The translations under genes were made by a program, and so were the position numbers. From NCBI RefSeq assembly GCF_009729545.1, contig NZ_WFIY01000004.1, positions 2,020,001-2,084,000 of the forward strand: a stretch of 64,000 nucleotides of DNA. Direction: 5' to 3'. This DNA comes from Acidianus infernus. GTDB lineage: Archaea; Thermoproteota; Thermoprotei_A; Sulfolobales; Sulfolobaceae. This document shows, one piece after another, positions 47,216 to 57,725 of this stretch; within the stretch, counting starts at the first letter, position 1, and each line of letters opens with the position of its first letter. Below the pieces are notes generated by a model. The model did no database searches. It was not told the origin of the DNA and worked only from the letters and a program-made list of their open reading frames with translations.

Positions 47216-47608
47216 TTAAAATTCTGCGTTAACTTTCTTCTTTAATTCCTCATCATTCGATATAATTTCTAATCCATTCTCTAACGCTGTTGTAACGTGA
47301 ATGGAGTCTTCAACATCTATATTGTATTTTCTAACGTTTTCAATAATTTTACTCCACTCGGGGAGATCTAAATATTCTATTCCTAAAGATTCAAGGGCCG
47401 TGATTACTGTTTTAACAAAATTATAGTCCTTTAGCGATTTACCTAGCATTTTACTTAATACTATTATTAGCAAAAATGGAGTTATGATGGAAGTGTATTT
47501 AACATCTTTAATGCTAAGCCACTTCTTTGCCCTCTCACCATGTATATTATCGCCAGTTAGATAGTATACGAAAACGTTTATGTCAATGTATTTTCCCTTA
47601 CTTGTCAT
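47216..47608 (-). CDS. vapC: VapC PIN-domain toxin
   Basis: 130 residues. First strand YIDINVFVYYLTG gives Asp-x-Asn. Third and fourth acidic places are DVEDSIHVTTAL and ISNDEELKKK. The second acidic residue, usually Glu in an LLIEVL-like helix, reads FLLIIVLSKML, so it is Ile. The toxin may thus be weak or inactive. It overlaps VapB by 11 bases. Confidence 0.82.
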   Translation of the reverse strand: MTSKGKYIDINVFVYYLTGDNIHGERAKKWLSIKDVKYTSIITPFLLIIVLSKMLGKSLKDYNFVKTVITALESLGIEYLDLPEWSKIIENVRKYNIDVEDSIHVTTALENGLEIISNDEELKKKVNAEF

Positions 47609-47840
47609 TTAACAATACCTCAGTTAACGCTTCCTTTAGTAAATTATCTACATCCACGTCTCCCAAATCTTTCCTAAATATTCCATAATATTTGTCAACG
47701 TCTACTACTATAGGCTCTAGTACTATTTTAGAATCCTCCACCCTCAATTTTAATTTCTTACTTTTAATTAGTTCTCTCACTTCTTTAGGTATAGTAATTC
47801 TGCCCCTATCATCAATTGTTAATATAAACTCCTTACCCAT
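47598..47840 (-). CDS. vapB: VapB antitoxin, AbrB family
   Basis: 80 residues from the ATG at 47,840, which matches the AbrB N-terminus (KEFILTIDDRGRITIPKEVR); a longer frame upstream adds unrelated residues. Tail DVDNLLKEALTEVLLNDK would bind VapC. Promoter near 47,860-47,880 on the minus strand (ATTTATATTT region). Confidence 0.85.
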   Translation of the reverse strand: MGKEFILTIDDRGRITIPKEVRELIKSKKLKLRVEDSKIVLEPIVVDVDKYYGIFRKDLGDVDVDNLLKEALTEVLLNDK

Positions 47841-48149
47841 AATTACCCATCTAGTAACCCATAAATATAAATTTTCCGTTTGTTTGACCAGTAAGTAATG
47901 AAAACCAGTGCTGGTAGTAAACACCGCCTGCCAAATTCTATAACAAGGAGTTAATTGGCATCGGTTGACTTGACGACTAAATATATTTATCATTATAATC
48001 ATTATAAATTCAGATAAGCTTATATCTTACATAATTTTCACTATCTGCACTATTTATTCCATCAAGGCTCATTTTAACATATTTTATGGTGTTTATATAA
48101 TATCTTGAATAAAAGGATTAAATTCTAAGAAAGAGAAGATAATAGTGCA
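47841..48149. promoter_or_regulatory. Divergent intergenic region of vapBC and the CBS-RAM gene
   Basis: AT-rich; contains TATTTATCATTATAATCATTATAA (around 47,987-48,006), which has direct repeats of CATTATAA, and a TTTATATAATATC box (48,091-48,103) about 50 bases before the plus-strand ATG. Confidence 0.35.
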
Positions 48150-49112
48150 ATGTTAAAGGCAATAATGTCCTCAAACCTTAAAACGTTAGATGTAAATGCA
48201 ACGTTAAAGGATGCGGCAGAATTAATGGTCTCTTCTGGAATAAGGAGAGTTCCAGTAACTGTAGCAGGGAGCATTATAGGAGTAGTTTCTGCCAGGACTG
48301 TAATAAAGGAGGCAATTAGTAACCAAAACTGGGCTACAGAAAAGCTATCTGACGTAGCGAAGCCAGCAATAACTGTAGATCCCGATACTCCTTTCAGGAC
48401 CGCGGCAAAATTAATGTTAAAATACGGCGTAGGTTCTTTAATTGTTAAGGGACAAGGTATAGTAACCGAAAGAGACTTAGCAAAAGTTATTCCAAGAGTT
48501 ACAATACCCGCAATTTCCGTAGGCACTACAAACGTGTTTACGTTACCTTCAGATTCCACCGTAATGGATGCAGCAAAGAGCATGATATCCTTGGGAATTT
48601 CTCACATACCTATAACTTCCGGATCTGACGTAACAGGCATGGTATCCCTTAGAGACGTACTTAAGGCAATTCATGAAGGAAACATTACTGGAAAGCTTTC
48701 CGACATTGCTTCTAAGAGCTTAGTTTACGAAGATATTGACGCTTCGGTAGAAGACATAGCCGACTTAATTGTATCAAAATACGTTGGAGCAGTACCGCTC
48801 TTCGAAGGAGAACCTAAAGCTGCAAACTTACGCGGAATAGTAACTGAATGGGACTTAGTAAGGCTTTACGCAACAATGGTTAGAGCTCACGTGCTAATTA
48901 AAGCTGAGCCATCAAAGATAAAGGGGTTAGTTGCAGCATTAATGGCTACTCCTAGGGTTTACGATGTCGCAATAGTTTACGGTCCTTACGATTTGTTAGT
49001 TACAATAGACATTGAAGACCCAGACTTAATAGGAACTACGGTAATTAATTCAATAGCGTCATTGGCTGGAGTGAAGGAAACTACAACGCTAATAGAAGCT
49101 GAGCAAATCTAA
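48150..49112 (+). CDS. Four-CBS protein with a C-terminal RAM (AsnC/Lrp effector) domain
   Basis: 320 residues. CBS motifs repeat: AIMSSNLKTLDVNATLKDAA, then SDVAKPAITVDPDTPFRTAA, then ISVGTTNVFTLPSDSTVMDA, then SDIASKSLVYEDIDASVEDI. The last ~75 residues are the Lrp/AsnC ligand fold (VRAHVLIKAEPSKIKGLVAA and VAIVYGPYDLLVTIDIED). There is no DNA-binding domain. It likely senses adenosine nucleotides and an amino-acid-like ligand together. Confidence 0.85.
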   Translation: MLKAIMSSNLKTLDVNATLKDAAELMVSSGIRRVPVTVAGSIIGVVSARTVIKEAISNQNWATEKLSDVAKPAITVDPDTPFRTAAKLMLKYGVGSLIVKGQGIVTERDLAKVIPRVTIPAISVGTTNVFTLPSDSTVMDAAKSMISLGISHIPITSGSDVTGMVSLRDVLKAIHEGNITGKLSDIASKSLVYEDIDASVEDIADLIVSKYVGAVPLFEGEPKAANLRGIVTEWDLVRLYATMVRAHVLIKAEPSKIKGLVAALMATPRVYDVAIVYGPYDLLVTIDIEDPDLIGTTVINSIASLAGVKETTTLIEAEQI

Positions 49113-49753
49113 TTTCTTTTTATTGAAACGAGGCTTATAGTGTAATTTTGTGACACTATTTGCAAATGTACTAGGTAGTGGACGGTTTTCTTGCTTGGCT
49201 GAATTCAGTCGGAATTAAGCTAGAAAGCGATCTTTTGACGATAACGTTATTTCAGCAACTCCAACCGCAAGAAGCATGTTTAGCAAAATCTCTAAAGACC
49301 TTGGTGAATGGGGTGAGAGGATCTGAAAGAGGCGTGTATATAAAATAAATAGCTAAGGTTAGAAAAAGATGAGACTGAGAGCTAATCAATTGGCTCATGA
49401 AAAAATACGCATCGCTTTTACTCGCGCTAATTCAGTCACGGACTAAGTGATACACGCTCACCAGTAACTCTCTAGCCAGTGCAGAAGTAGTCTTTGAAGT
49501 GCTCAGAAATTCACTCTATTATGCTACGATTTTCATGAAATTAACATACGACTAGATTAAAAGTGACTCCTATAATATTCATAAAATAATAAAATCTATA
49601 AATGGTTTATTTAACTAGATAATTTATAATTTCCTTTTTACCCGCTTAGGATCTTGACGTTTTATTGCTTTCTAAGTCTTTTTAAGAAAAAACTATAAGA
49701 AATGATAAAAAAGAATTATATAAATTTTACTTCCTTAAGGATTAATAGGTAAA
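49113..49753. other. Intergenic region with decayed DNA
   Basis: About 640 bases, no intact gene. Near 49,170-49,325 coding-like pieces remain (TARSMFSKISKDLGEWGERI in one frame). The string GTATATAAAATAAATAGCT (49,338) also occurs near 51,635 as GTATATAAAATAAATGGCT beside a transposon end, so it may be the promoter end of a lost TnpB element. Confidence 0.35.
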
Positions 49754-49762
49754 TATTTATAA
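49754..49762 (+). promoter_or_regulatory. TATA box of the tetrathionate hydrolase gene
   Basis: GGTAAATATTTATAAAAAAG: TATA core TATTTATAA about 32 bases before the ATG. This spacing leaves a leader of under ten bases. Confidence 0.5.
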
Positions 49763-49793
49763 AAAAGATAGATATAATCACTCATGAGAAAAA

Positions 49794-51401
49794 ATGAACC
49801 TAAAATTTTTGGTGGGATTCCTAGTACTAGGTATAATAATTCTATCTGCAATAACTTTCCTCAATTTTACCAGCATAGTAGCACAAGATAAAGGAGACCA
49901 ACAACCTAAGGGACCTATAGTTTACACTTACGACGAGTACAACGGGACTTATTTCCCTCACATATTGACCGTCGTTTATTACCCTTGTAATGCAACTTGC
50001 AGTAACTTAGGTTTTCCATCAGTCTGGCCAGTGAGCAATGAAAACCAATGCCATAATGCAGTAGTAAATACTACTTGCCAAGCCTTATTAGAGGGAGTTG
50101 ACTGGCAATTACCGTTGCTCAATTACGTAGGTGGAGTCGCAATTCCGTTATCGACACCTCCATGCAAATTACCTTGGGCACAACAACTTGGAGTAAAAGG
50201 AGCATTAGTCTACTATACTCAAATGGTTGGTGAACCTCTGGGAGTTACTTTAGCTTGTGGATTACTCTACGCAACAGAGGATAGCATGCCTGGGAGCATA
50301 ACTGCAATTAACCCGGTAACAGGGAAAATTGTTTGGATGGCTAACGGCCTAGCAGGACCTGCAATGAATAACCCGGTAGTATGGCACGGTATAGTTTACG
50401 TCTCAGTTGGCGGAGTCTGCTTTACCTTCTCACAGTTTGTGCACTTCGAAGAGCATCAGTACTGTAAGATACACAGAGGTAGATGCGGAGCAGTTTACGC
50501 TTTTAACGCGACTGATGGCCAGTTATTATGGATGAGATTCACTTATGGCGAGGCAATGCCTGCCCCAGCAATTTATGACGGAATTTTAGCTTACGTAACC
50601 GGTGGAGGCTGTTTTGTAGGAGTTAACGCAACTACTGGACAAACTCTATGGGTAGACCACTTCCCAGGGTTTATGGCAAACATGGCAAGCGTTAATTATT
50701 ACGTATTACCTAACGGTACTCCACTATTCATAGCAGGCTTTACTTATGCTGCACCACCTTACGGTTACATAATTGCAGTTAACGGATTAAACGGCCATGA
50801 AGCCTGGAACGCGACAATGCCTGCACCTTACATAGGAGCTAACACGGGATTAGGAGATGTAGCGCCTGCAGTTGACCAACAATTAGGAATAGTTGTTGAT
50901 AACGATATTGCAAACTTCTCTAACGGTTACGTTGATATGGTAACTTTTGCATTAAATGCTACAAACGGCAAACCTTTATGGGCTGTTAACACTGGCAGAG
51001 GACCAATACCACCTGCATATAAAGGTGGAATGCCGTTAATAGTAGGCAATGTAGTTTACGACGGTAACCCATCCTTAGGAACAGTTAACGCAATATGTAT
51101 AAAGACCGGTAAGATATTATGGTCTACAAAATTACCGTGCTTACAAACTCCTCCAAAGTTCCCCGGAGGACCTAGAGGCTCGCCAACATATTATCACGGC
51201 TTACTATGGGTATCTGCTGGACAATACGTTTACGTAATTAATCCGAAGAACGGAGATATACTATCATTCTATTGGATAGGCGGTAGGTTAGGAATAATGA
51301 ACCCAGTAATAGCTGGAAATACAATGTTCTTGTCAAACTCTTATGGTTGGATAATAGCAATACCGCTTTCCCAAATATATCCGGCATATATTTATTATTA
51401 A
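49794..51401 (+). CDS. tetH: Tetrathionate hydrolase, PQQ-type beta-propeller
   Basis: 535 residues. Signal peptide NLKFLVGFLVLGIIILSAIT. Eight-blade PQQ-like propeller repeats: GSITAINPVTGKIVWMANG, GAVYAFNATDGQLLWMRF, CFVGVNATTGQTLWVDHF, IIAVNGLNGHEAWNA, YVINPKNGDILSF. Size and cysteine-rich N-terminus match the characterised enzyme of Acidianus ambivalens. GANTGLGDVAPAVD holds an Asp at the place proposed as catalytic in the Acidithiobacillus enzyme. It splits tetrathionate to thiosulfate, sulfate and sulfur outside the cell at low pH. Other PQQ-propeller proteins cannot be fully excluded. Confidence 0.82.
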   Translation: MNLKFLVGFLVLGIIILSAITFLNFTSIVAQDKGDQQPKGPIVYTYDEYNGTYFPHILTVVYYPCNATCSNLGFPSVWPVSNENQCHNAVVNTTCQALLEGVDWQLPLLNYVGGVAIPLSTPPCKLPWAQQLGVKGALVYYTQMVGEPLGVTLACGLLYATEDSMPGSITAINPVTGKIVWMANGLAGPAMNNPVVWHGIVYVSVGGVCFTFSQFVHFEEHQYCKIHRGRCGAVYAFNATDGQLLWMRFTYGEAMPAPAIYDGILAYVTGGGCFVGVNATTGQTLWVDHFPGFMANMASVNYYVLPNGTPLFIAGFTYAAPPYGYIIAVNGLNGHEAWNATMPAPYIGANTGLGDVAPAVDQQLGIVVDNDIANFSNGYVDMVTFALNATNGKPLWAVNTGRGPIPPAYKGGMPLIVGNVVYDGNPSLGTVNAICIKTGKILWSTKLPCLQTPPKFPGGPRGSPTYYHGLLWVSAGQYVYVINPKNGDILSFYWIGGRLGIMNPVIAGNTMFLSNSYGWIIAIPLSQIYPAYIYY

Positions 51402-51664
51402 ATGGAATGAGATAGCTTAGAAATTAATATATCCACTTATTTTTTCCTCTCCTCTTTTCTTTTTTCTCTTCTCATCCTTCTCGTCTTTATTAAGTAGTAT
51501 GGTACCCATGAAATTCGATAAATCTACAAGTTAATCGTTCTACAGGATTAAGGCTCTTCTTACGTTGATTAAAAGACGGTAAGTAGAAGAGTTGGAAAAC
51601 TCCAAATATTATTAAAATTATAGATCTTGTACTTGTATATAAAATAAATGGCTCATGATAGAAA
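51402..51664. other. Intergenic region downstream of tetH
   Basis: A T-rich tract (TTTTTTCCTCTCCTCTTTTC, 51,437-51,456) soon after the stop is a likely terminator. No gene is seen. Confidence 0.35.
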
Positions 51665-51697
51665 AACGACAAACCTCACCCTTCCAGAGCGAGTCAG
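51665..51697 (-). mobile_element. Solo left end of a TnpB-type element
   Basis: Minus strand GGAAGGGTGAGGTTTGTCGTT then TTTCTATCAT, nearly the same as 7,063-7,093 and close to the left end at 17,070-17,090. The rest of the element is missing. It partly abuts the end of the carbonic anhydrase gene. Confidence 0.55.
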
Positions 51698-52257
51698 TAG
51701 TCTAGCTCACTCTTCTCTAGCTTTAATCCTAAACTTTCTGCAATCTTTATGTCTGCAGTAACGTCTTCTTTACTAAATGCTTGGATAATGTAAGAGCCTA
51801 TAATTTCTTCATTATATCTGGTCTGGGGCTTTAGTAAATAGTACCTAGTCTTTTTCTGAGGAATCTTTATTATTTTATTCACATCTATTAACTCAGTGGT
51901 TATTTTAGCGTTTGGAAAGATTTCCTTCAGCATTTTCTCTCCAATTTCTGCATTTAATTTTTCCAGCTCTTGAAGCGAGGAGAACTCCTTACCTCTGAAC
52001 TGTGATACGAGCATATCTTCAATTTCTTTATCTACTTCCTTTCCATCCTTTATTGCGGAGTTAACTAACTTCATTGCTGCGCAGTCTGTATGAGGTAAAA
52101 AGATTACTTCGCCTACATTTATTCCCTTGAGTCTCCCTTTTAACTCGTAAATGTTTGCTCCTGCGTTCCTTATTATAATATCGTTTTCGCTTTTTACTCT
52201 ATTCATCACTTCTTGACTTAGCCTATAATCCATACAGGATATAATTAAACGAACCAT
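51694..52257 (-). CDS. Beta-carbonic-anhydrase-like protein
   Basis: 187 residues. Zinc ligands fit the beta class: Cys8-x-Asp10-x-Arg12 in ISCMDYRLS and His56-x2-Cys59 in LPHTDCAAM, plus IIRNAGANI. It would hydrate CO2 or, as in the related CS2 hydrolase of Acidianus, split CS2 or COS. The C-terminal ~75 residues (LIDVNKIIKIPQKKTRYYLL) are not typical and may set a different oligomer. The substrate is open. Confidence 0.8.
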   Translation of the reverse strand: MVRLIISCMDYRLSQEVMNRVKSENDIIIRNAGANIYELKGRLKGINVGEVIFLPHTDCAAMKLVNSAIKDGKEVDKEIEDMLVSQFRGKEFSSLQELEKLNAEIGEKMLKEIFPNAKITTELIDVNKIIKIPQKKTRYYLLKPQTRYNEEIIGSYIIQAFSKEDVTADIKIAESLGLKLEKSELDY

Positions 52258-52453
52258 ATAAAAAGAATGGAGGAGAGTTTATATTTTTTAAATTAAATAA
52301 ACCTTCTTTCCATTATCTCGGCTATGTTTTGTAAAGGCATTAAAAACTAGGTAAACTGAATTCTTCACTCTAAGTATTGTCTCAAGAAGTTCATTTTTAG
52401 TATTCTAGAAATTCGTAATGCGAGTTTGCCAAAGCAAATGCACTGGCTCCTTA
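52258..52453. other. Upstream region of the carbonic anhydrase gene
   Basis: AT-rich; minus-strand TTATATTTTTTAAATTAAA-type TATA content lies close to the start at 52,257. No gene. Confidence 0.3.
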
Positions 52454-52602
52454 GAGTGTGTCCAACAATTTAAATCATTTGAAACTTATTCATAATTAAA
52501 TTCGACGTTATTTAATAACTCTTAAACAAGCCAACAAAAATCCCACGTTAGGAAAGTTCTACTCATTTATAGTGATTTAATAAAATAGTTGGACGCATTC
52601 TC
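52454..52602. mobile_element. MITE, copy B (149 bp)
   Basis: Left GAGTGTGTCCAACAATTTAA and right TAAAATAGTTGGACGCATTC are inverted repeats. Shares with copy A (21,727-21,905) the blocks TTTGAAACTTATT, AATTCGACG, ATTTAATAACTCTTAA and AAAATCCCACGTTAGG. Copy B lacks a ~30-base stretch that copy A has. Confidence 0.75.
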
Positions 52603-52666
52603 ATAAACTTCAGTTATTATCAGTTATTACAAGTATAACATTAAGTAGAAGAAGTAAAAATGGAAC

Positions 52667-53029
52667 TTATATTATAAGTGGAAGAATAAATATTGCTAGC
52701 AATAAGTTAAATAATACTATTAACGTTATAATTACATATATTATATTCCTCTGCATAGCAAATTGTATCACTCCTAGAACTACCCTTACCACTGGTGTTG
52801 CTATTAGCGCCATTAAGCCTAAAAGTATGAAATCAACCCCGTTACCTTTCCTAATTCCTCTAAATACTTCTTCAGGCTTAACTACTGACGTATTAAACCT
52901 TGAATTTGGAGACATGAGTTCAGAAAATTGCGGAGTTATAGATAGTAAAATAAAGCCTATTATTATCAGCGAAACGCTAATCAATACACCTATCCTGAGA
53001 GCATATCCAATCACGTCGTTCATGTCCAT
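52667..53029 (-). CDS. DUF1634 membrane protein
   Basis: 120 residues with three spans: YALRIGVLISVSLIIIGFIL, then FILLGLMALIATPVVRVVLG, then NIIYVIITLIVLFNLLLAIF. TPVVRV is the DUF1634 core. This family is coded beside TauE/SafE exporters, as here with a 10-base overlap, and probably acts as a partner of the carrier. Confidence 0.85.
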   Translation of the reverse strand: MDMNDVIGYALRIGVLISVSLIIIGFILLSITPQFSELMSPNSRFNTSVVKPEEVFRGIRKGNGVDFILLGLMALIATPVVRVVLGVIQFAMQRNIIYVIITLIVLFNLLLAIFILPLII

Positions 53030-53877
53030 AATGATACACCCCTAATAATCATCTCTATCCCTAAAAATATCAATATTATGATAAAAATTAGCCTAAGCCT
53101 AGTATTCCTGGTCTTTACCAAAACCTTTGTGCCAAGATATGAACCAATAATAACGCCAACTGCAGTAATACCCGCTAGAGCAGGCTCAATATATCCAAAT
53201 AACCAATATAATGAACTACTGGTAGCAGCAGTTACTCCTATCATGAAATTACTCGTAGTAGTGCTCACCTTCAACGGTAGGTTCATAGCCCAATCCATTC
53301 CTATTACCTTCAACGCTCCACTGCCTATCCCCAGCAGACCGGAAATTAGTCCTGCAAAGAACATCACTATTTCCCCTAGCCACCACCTAATTCCGTAATA
53401 TTTTACCTCCTGCCTCAGTGTAGCGTCGTAATATTCACCGTAAAGTTGAAAGATTTTAGTAGTCCAGTCTGGTTTCATTGGCTTTGGTAATTCAAGAGAG
53501 CTTTTCTCTATTTGAGGGTAAACAGAGGATAAAATTACTACGCCAAAGACGATGAAGAGAATAAAGACTAAGTGGTGTTCATAAATCCAATGAGCAAGCA
53601 ATGAACCTATTATTGCACCCCCAGTAGTTGCTATTTCTAAAGACATTCCTATCCTCACGTTTGTAATTCTATCCTTTATGTAAGCACTAGCAGCGCCGCT
53701 AGATGTTGCAATAGTGGATATTAAACTGGCACCAGTGGCATAAGCCATAGGTATTCCTAGGAAAAGAGTATAAATCGGCACTAGAACTGTAGCCCCGCCC
53801 AATCCGGTCAAAGACCCTAAAAACCCTGCAATAATGCTAGAGATAAGTAATAAAATTAAAAATTCTACTTCCATCAT
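53020..53877 (-). CDS. TauE/SafE-family sulfite/anion exporter
   Basis: 285 residues with about eight spans. GFLGSLTGLGGATVLVPIYT and GLISGLLGIGSGALKVIGMD are the two G-x-x-G-L-x-G-x-G-G repeats of the family, arranged as an internal duplication. It would export sulfite or another sulfo-anion made in the cytosol. This is fitting beside the sulfur-oxidation genes, but the substrate is inferred. Confidence 0.87.
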   Translation of the reverse strand: MMEVEFLILLLISSIIAGFLGSLTGLGGATVLVPIYTLFLGIPMAYATGASLISTIATSSGAASAYIKDRITNVRIGMSLEIATTGGAIIGSLLAHWIYEHHLVFILFIVFGVVILSSVYPQIEKSSLELPKPMKPDWTTKIFQLYGEYYDATLRQEVKYYGIRWWLGEIVMFFAGLISGLLGIGSGALKVIGMDWAMNLPLKVSTTTSNFMIGVTAATSSSLYWLFGYIEPALAGITAVGVIIGSYLGTKVLVKTRNTRLRLIFIIILIFLGIEMIIRGVSLWT

Positions 53878-54002
53878 ATGTAGAAGATTTTCCTCATATT
53901 TTATAAAATTAAAGATTTAGAAAGTATATTTTTATCATTCTCCTCGTTAAAATTGGACTTAAAACGTAAAAAGACGTAAATTCCAATGGAATACAAGAAA
54001 TG

Positions 54003-54830
54003 CTAAATTTTCGTATTTCTTAATGATCTTTTTTCTATTATTTTTGCTGAGGCTACACCTACGAAATATAATACTGAGAGTATAACTCCTATAGTTGTTT
54101 CAATTACTCCTCCCGTTGTTCCTGGAGATATTATCCAAGCTATGATAAAAGCTCCCAAAACGCCCCATCTCCAATTCTTTCTCCAACTATCAGCCTTCAC
54201 AACCTTAACATAAGTTAAAGAGGCCATTACCAAAGGGTATTCGAAAGCAATTCCGGTAACCATCATTAGTGAGACTACTGTTGATACAAAAGCCCTTAAA
54301 CTAAGCGTTGGCTCAACACCCAAGGCTGTAGTATATAAAACCACGAACTTCATCATTAAAGGAACTATTATAAAATAAGCAAAAAGAGAACCAGAAACAA
54401 AAAGCAAAATTGCTGGAACAATAGTATATTTTATCAACCTCTTTTCATGTTCATACAACCCTGGAGAAACAAAACCCCAGAATTCTTTAAGGAAAATCGG
54501 TAAGGATATGAAGATCGACATATAAAAAGAAACATAAGCTGAAGCATAAAGTGGATCGAAAGGGTTTAAGTTTAGCAACTTAAGCTGAGGTGGAAGTTCA
54601 TGATGAATAAAAAATAGCATCAGCTCGTCTGAAAAACTATGAAACAAATTTGGATAAATTATTGGAACAACATGGCCGGAAACTGAGATCGTAGTGTATC
54701 CAAAAGCGAAGAATAATATAAATGCTATAAAGAGAGTAATGAAAGCTCTCCTTAACCTAATAGCTAATTCCGTTAAATGAGAGAGCAGAGGCCTTTCTTC
54801 GTTCTTTTTTAGTTCAGTTCTTTCTGTCAC
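54003..54830 (-). CDS. tatC: Sec-independent protein translocase TatC
   Basis: 275 residues with six spans. LLSHLTELAIRLRRAFITLF holds the H-L-x-E-L-R-like N-terminal motif, and FWGFVSPGLYEHEKRLIKY is the conserved first loop after the second span. TatC binds twin-arginine signals. Its C-terminal tail is basic. It overlaps the TatB-like gene before it by 17 bases. Confidence 0.93.
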   Translation of the reverse strand: MTERTELKKNEERPLLSHLTELAIRLRRAFITLFIAFILFFAFGYTTISVSGHVVPIIYPNLFHSFSDELMLFFIHHELPPQLKLLNLNPFDPLYASAYVSFYMSIFISLPIFLKEFWGFVSPGLYEHEKRLIKYTIVPAILLFVSGSLFAYFIIVPLMMKFVVLYTTALGVEPTLSLRAFVSTVVSLMMVTGIAFEYPLVMASLTYVKVVKADSWRKNWRWGVLGAFIIAWIISPGTTGGVIETTIGVILSVLYFVGVASAKIIEKRSLRNTKI

Positions 54831-55146
54831 TACTCTTCAGCCTCTCCAACTCGCTTTGCAGTCTCTTTATTTCCTCCTCAAGTTGTTTAATCTTATAATC
54901 CTGAGTAGGTTGATGATAAGGTCTAATAATCGGCTCGTCTGACAAATCTTTCTTGATAGAATTGGTAACTTCGCCAGTTTCGCTCAATTCCCGCATTATT
55001 TCATTTTTAAACTCGTTTTGACGTCTTCTTATTTCTTCTAGAGTTTTACCTAAATTTCTCACCGTACCAGCAACGTCCTTCTGCCCTGCCAACAAGAGTA
55101 TAGCTACAAGTATTATAATTGCCATATCCGATATGTTACCTATCAT
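54814..55146 (-). CDS. tatB: TatA/TatB-like protein
   Basis: 110 residues. N-terminal span DMAIIILVAILLLAGQKDV, then an amphipathic helix (GTVRNLGKTLEEIRRRQNEF), a Pro-rich gap and a C-terminal coiled coil (YKIKQLEEEIKRLQSELERL). The F-G hinge of TatA is replaced by AGQ, as in TatB-like forms. Coupled to tatC. Confidence 0.8.
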   Translation of the reverse strand: MIGNISDMAIIILVAILLLAGQKDVAGTVRNLGKTLEEIRRRQNEFKNEIMRELSETGEVTNSIKKDLSDEPIIRPYHQPTQDYKIKQLEEEIKRLQSELERLKSSDRKN

Positions 55147-55209
55147 TTAACTCACCATATGACAATAAAATAAAAACTAATTTAAATTAAAATTAAAACT
55201 ATTCCTTTA

Positions 55210-55491
55210 TTATTGCTGTTGTTTTTGATTCTTCAACTGCTCTAATTGTTTTTGCAATTCTTGAATCTGCTTCTCTAATTCTGCAGCCTTATCAGTGTTA
55301 CTCTGAACTTGAGGTTGAGTTTGCTGTTGCATCTGTTGCATTTCTAATTCAGCCTCAAGCCTACCTTTCTTAAACTCACCAACAGCCTTACCCATAGACC
55401 TAAACAGCTCAGGAATTTTACTAGTACCAAAGAATAGTATAAGAGCAACAATTATTATTATTGCAATATCACTAGGTTGTAACGCAAACAT
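55210..55491 (-). CDS. tatA: TatA pore protein
   Basis: 93 residues. Span DIAIIIIVALILFFGTSKIPEL with the F-G hinge, then FRSMGKAVGEFKKGRLEAEL amphipathic helix, then a Gln-rich coiled-coil tail. It builds the twin-arginine translocation pore. First gene of the leftward tat set, 63 bases before tatB. Confidence 0.88.
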   Translation of the reverse strand: MFALQPSDIAIIIIVALILFFGTSKIPELFRSMGKAVGEFKKGRLEAELEMQQMQQQTQPQVQSNTDKAAELEKQIQELQKQLEQLKNQKQQQ

Positions 55492-55722
55492 CTTATCACC
55501 TTAAAATGTAACTTTTCACCGTAGTTTATAAATTTTGCCTAAATTAAGTATCATAACTCTCTTATTTTAAGTATATAGTGCTAATAGATTTGATTGCTTA
55601 AATAAGTTAAAAATTTTATAAAAATAATAGCCTATTTGAAAATTAACAGAGTTAATTTGTTATATATATCTGTAATGAAGGACGATTTTTTAGGTTAAAA
55701 TTCTATAATTTATTGATTAATT
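55492..55722. promoter_or_regulatory. Divergent control region between tatA and the four-Cys regulator
   Basis: AAATTAAC-AGA-GTTAATTT (55,640-55,658) is a perfect 8-bp inverted repeat, directly followed by a TATA core GTTATATATATC (55,658-55,669). This could be an operator for the gene at 55,723. A minus-strand TATA for tatA is likely near 55,520 (TTATAAATTTT). Confidence 0.45.
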
Positions 55723-56226
55723 ATGTGTGATTTAAAATTTGGAAAGGTTGAGAGACCAATCCTCGATGACAAGTTTGTGCTCTTAAGGAAAGAGCTCTTC
55801 GAAAAGCTTGCAGATGAAAAGTTCTTGTACGTTTTATCCACGCATGATAAAGGGAATTTAAGTAAAAGCTATTTTTACCTTATTGTTGATAAATTAAGAG
55901 AAGCTGGCCTATTAATGGAGAACGCGATATCCTTTAGTGCAGTATTACCCTTCAAGGCCAGCAATGAAGGAATTTGGTTTACTGACGGTCTTCTTTATAG
56001 AAAAGGCAAGGAATTATTTTATATTAATATGGAATCAGATAAACTAACGTGTAGCTCTTGCCCAATCTATTCCCAATGCATCTACGCCATAAAGACAATA
56101 GCTAAAGACCGCGATATACCTTTAATTAAGGAAAATCCTATGGAAGAGTGGAAGTTAATAATAGATTCATTGAAAAAAGAATTTGGAGAGAAAGTTGCTT
56201 CTTTAAAGATACTATCTTTTAAATAA
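55723..56226 (+). CDS. Four-cysteine winged-helix-like putative regulator, paralogue 1
   Basis: 167 residues. Cys2 (MCD), then C-x2-C-x5-C (Cys110, 113, 119 in [12 protein letters not shown]), a set able to hold a 4Fe-4S cluster or zinc. The middle [19 protein letters not shown] resembles the recognition helix and end of a winged helix. Its paralogue is at 63,264. Both are coded near the respiratory genes, so it may be a redox sensor of that operon. No named family. Confidence 0.65.
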   Translation: MCDLKFGKVERPILDDKFVLLRKELFEKLADEKFLYVLSTHDKGNLSKSYFYLIVDKLREAGLLMENAISFSAVLPFKASNEGIWFTDGLLYRKGKELFYINMESDKLTCSSCPIYSQCIYAIKTIAKDRDIPLIKENPMEEWKLIIDSLKKEFGEKVASLKILSFK

Positions 56227-56366
56227 TTTTAATCGTTACATTGAATATTTTTTATATTGCGTTTTTTATAAAAATTATAATAACTTTAAACTATCTCATT
56301 AAATTAATCAGTCCAACGTTTTATCCTTATTACGTAGAAGAACGCTTTTCATCATGTGAATCTAGA
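56227..56366 (+). promoter_or_regulatory. Leader/promoter of cbsA
   Basis: AT-rich with TTTTTTATAAAAATTATAA (56,262-56,280) as TATA candidate. An in-frame ATG at 56,241 would add 42 residues before the clean signal peptide, which makes it unlikely. Confidence 0.4.
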
Positions 56367-57719
<1,353 letters not shown>

Positions 57720-57725
57720 TGCATC

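Noticed and set aside
56241..56366. Upstream ATG for cbsA
   Set aside because: It adds a second hydrophobic stretch and AT-rich untypical codons before an ideal signal peptide at 56,367.
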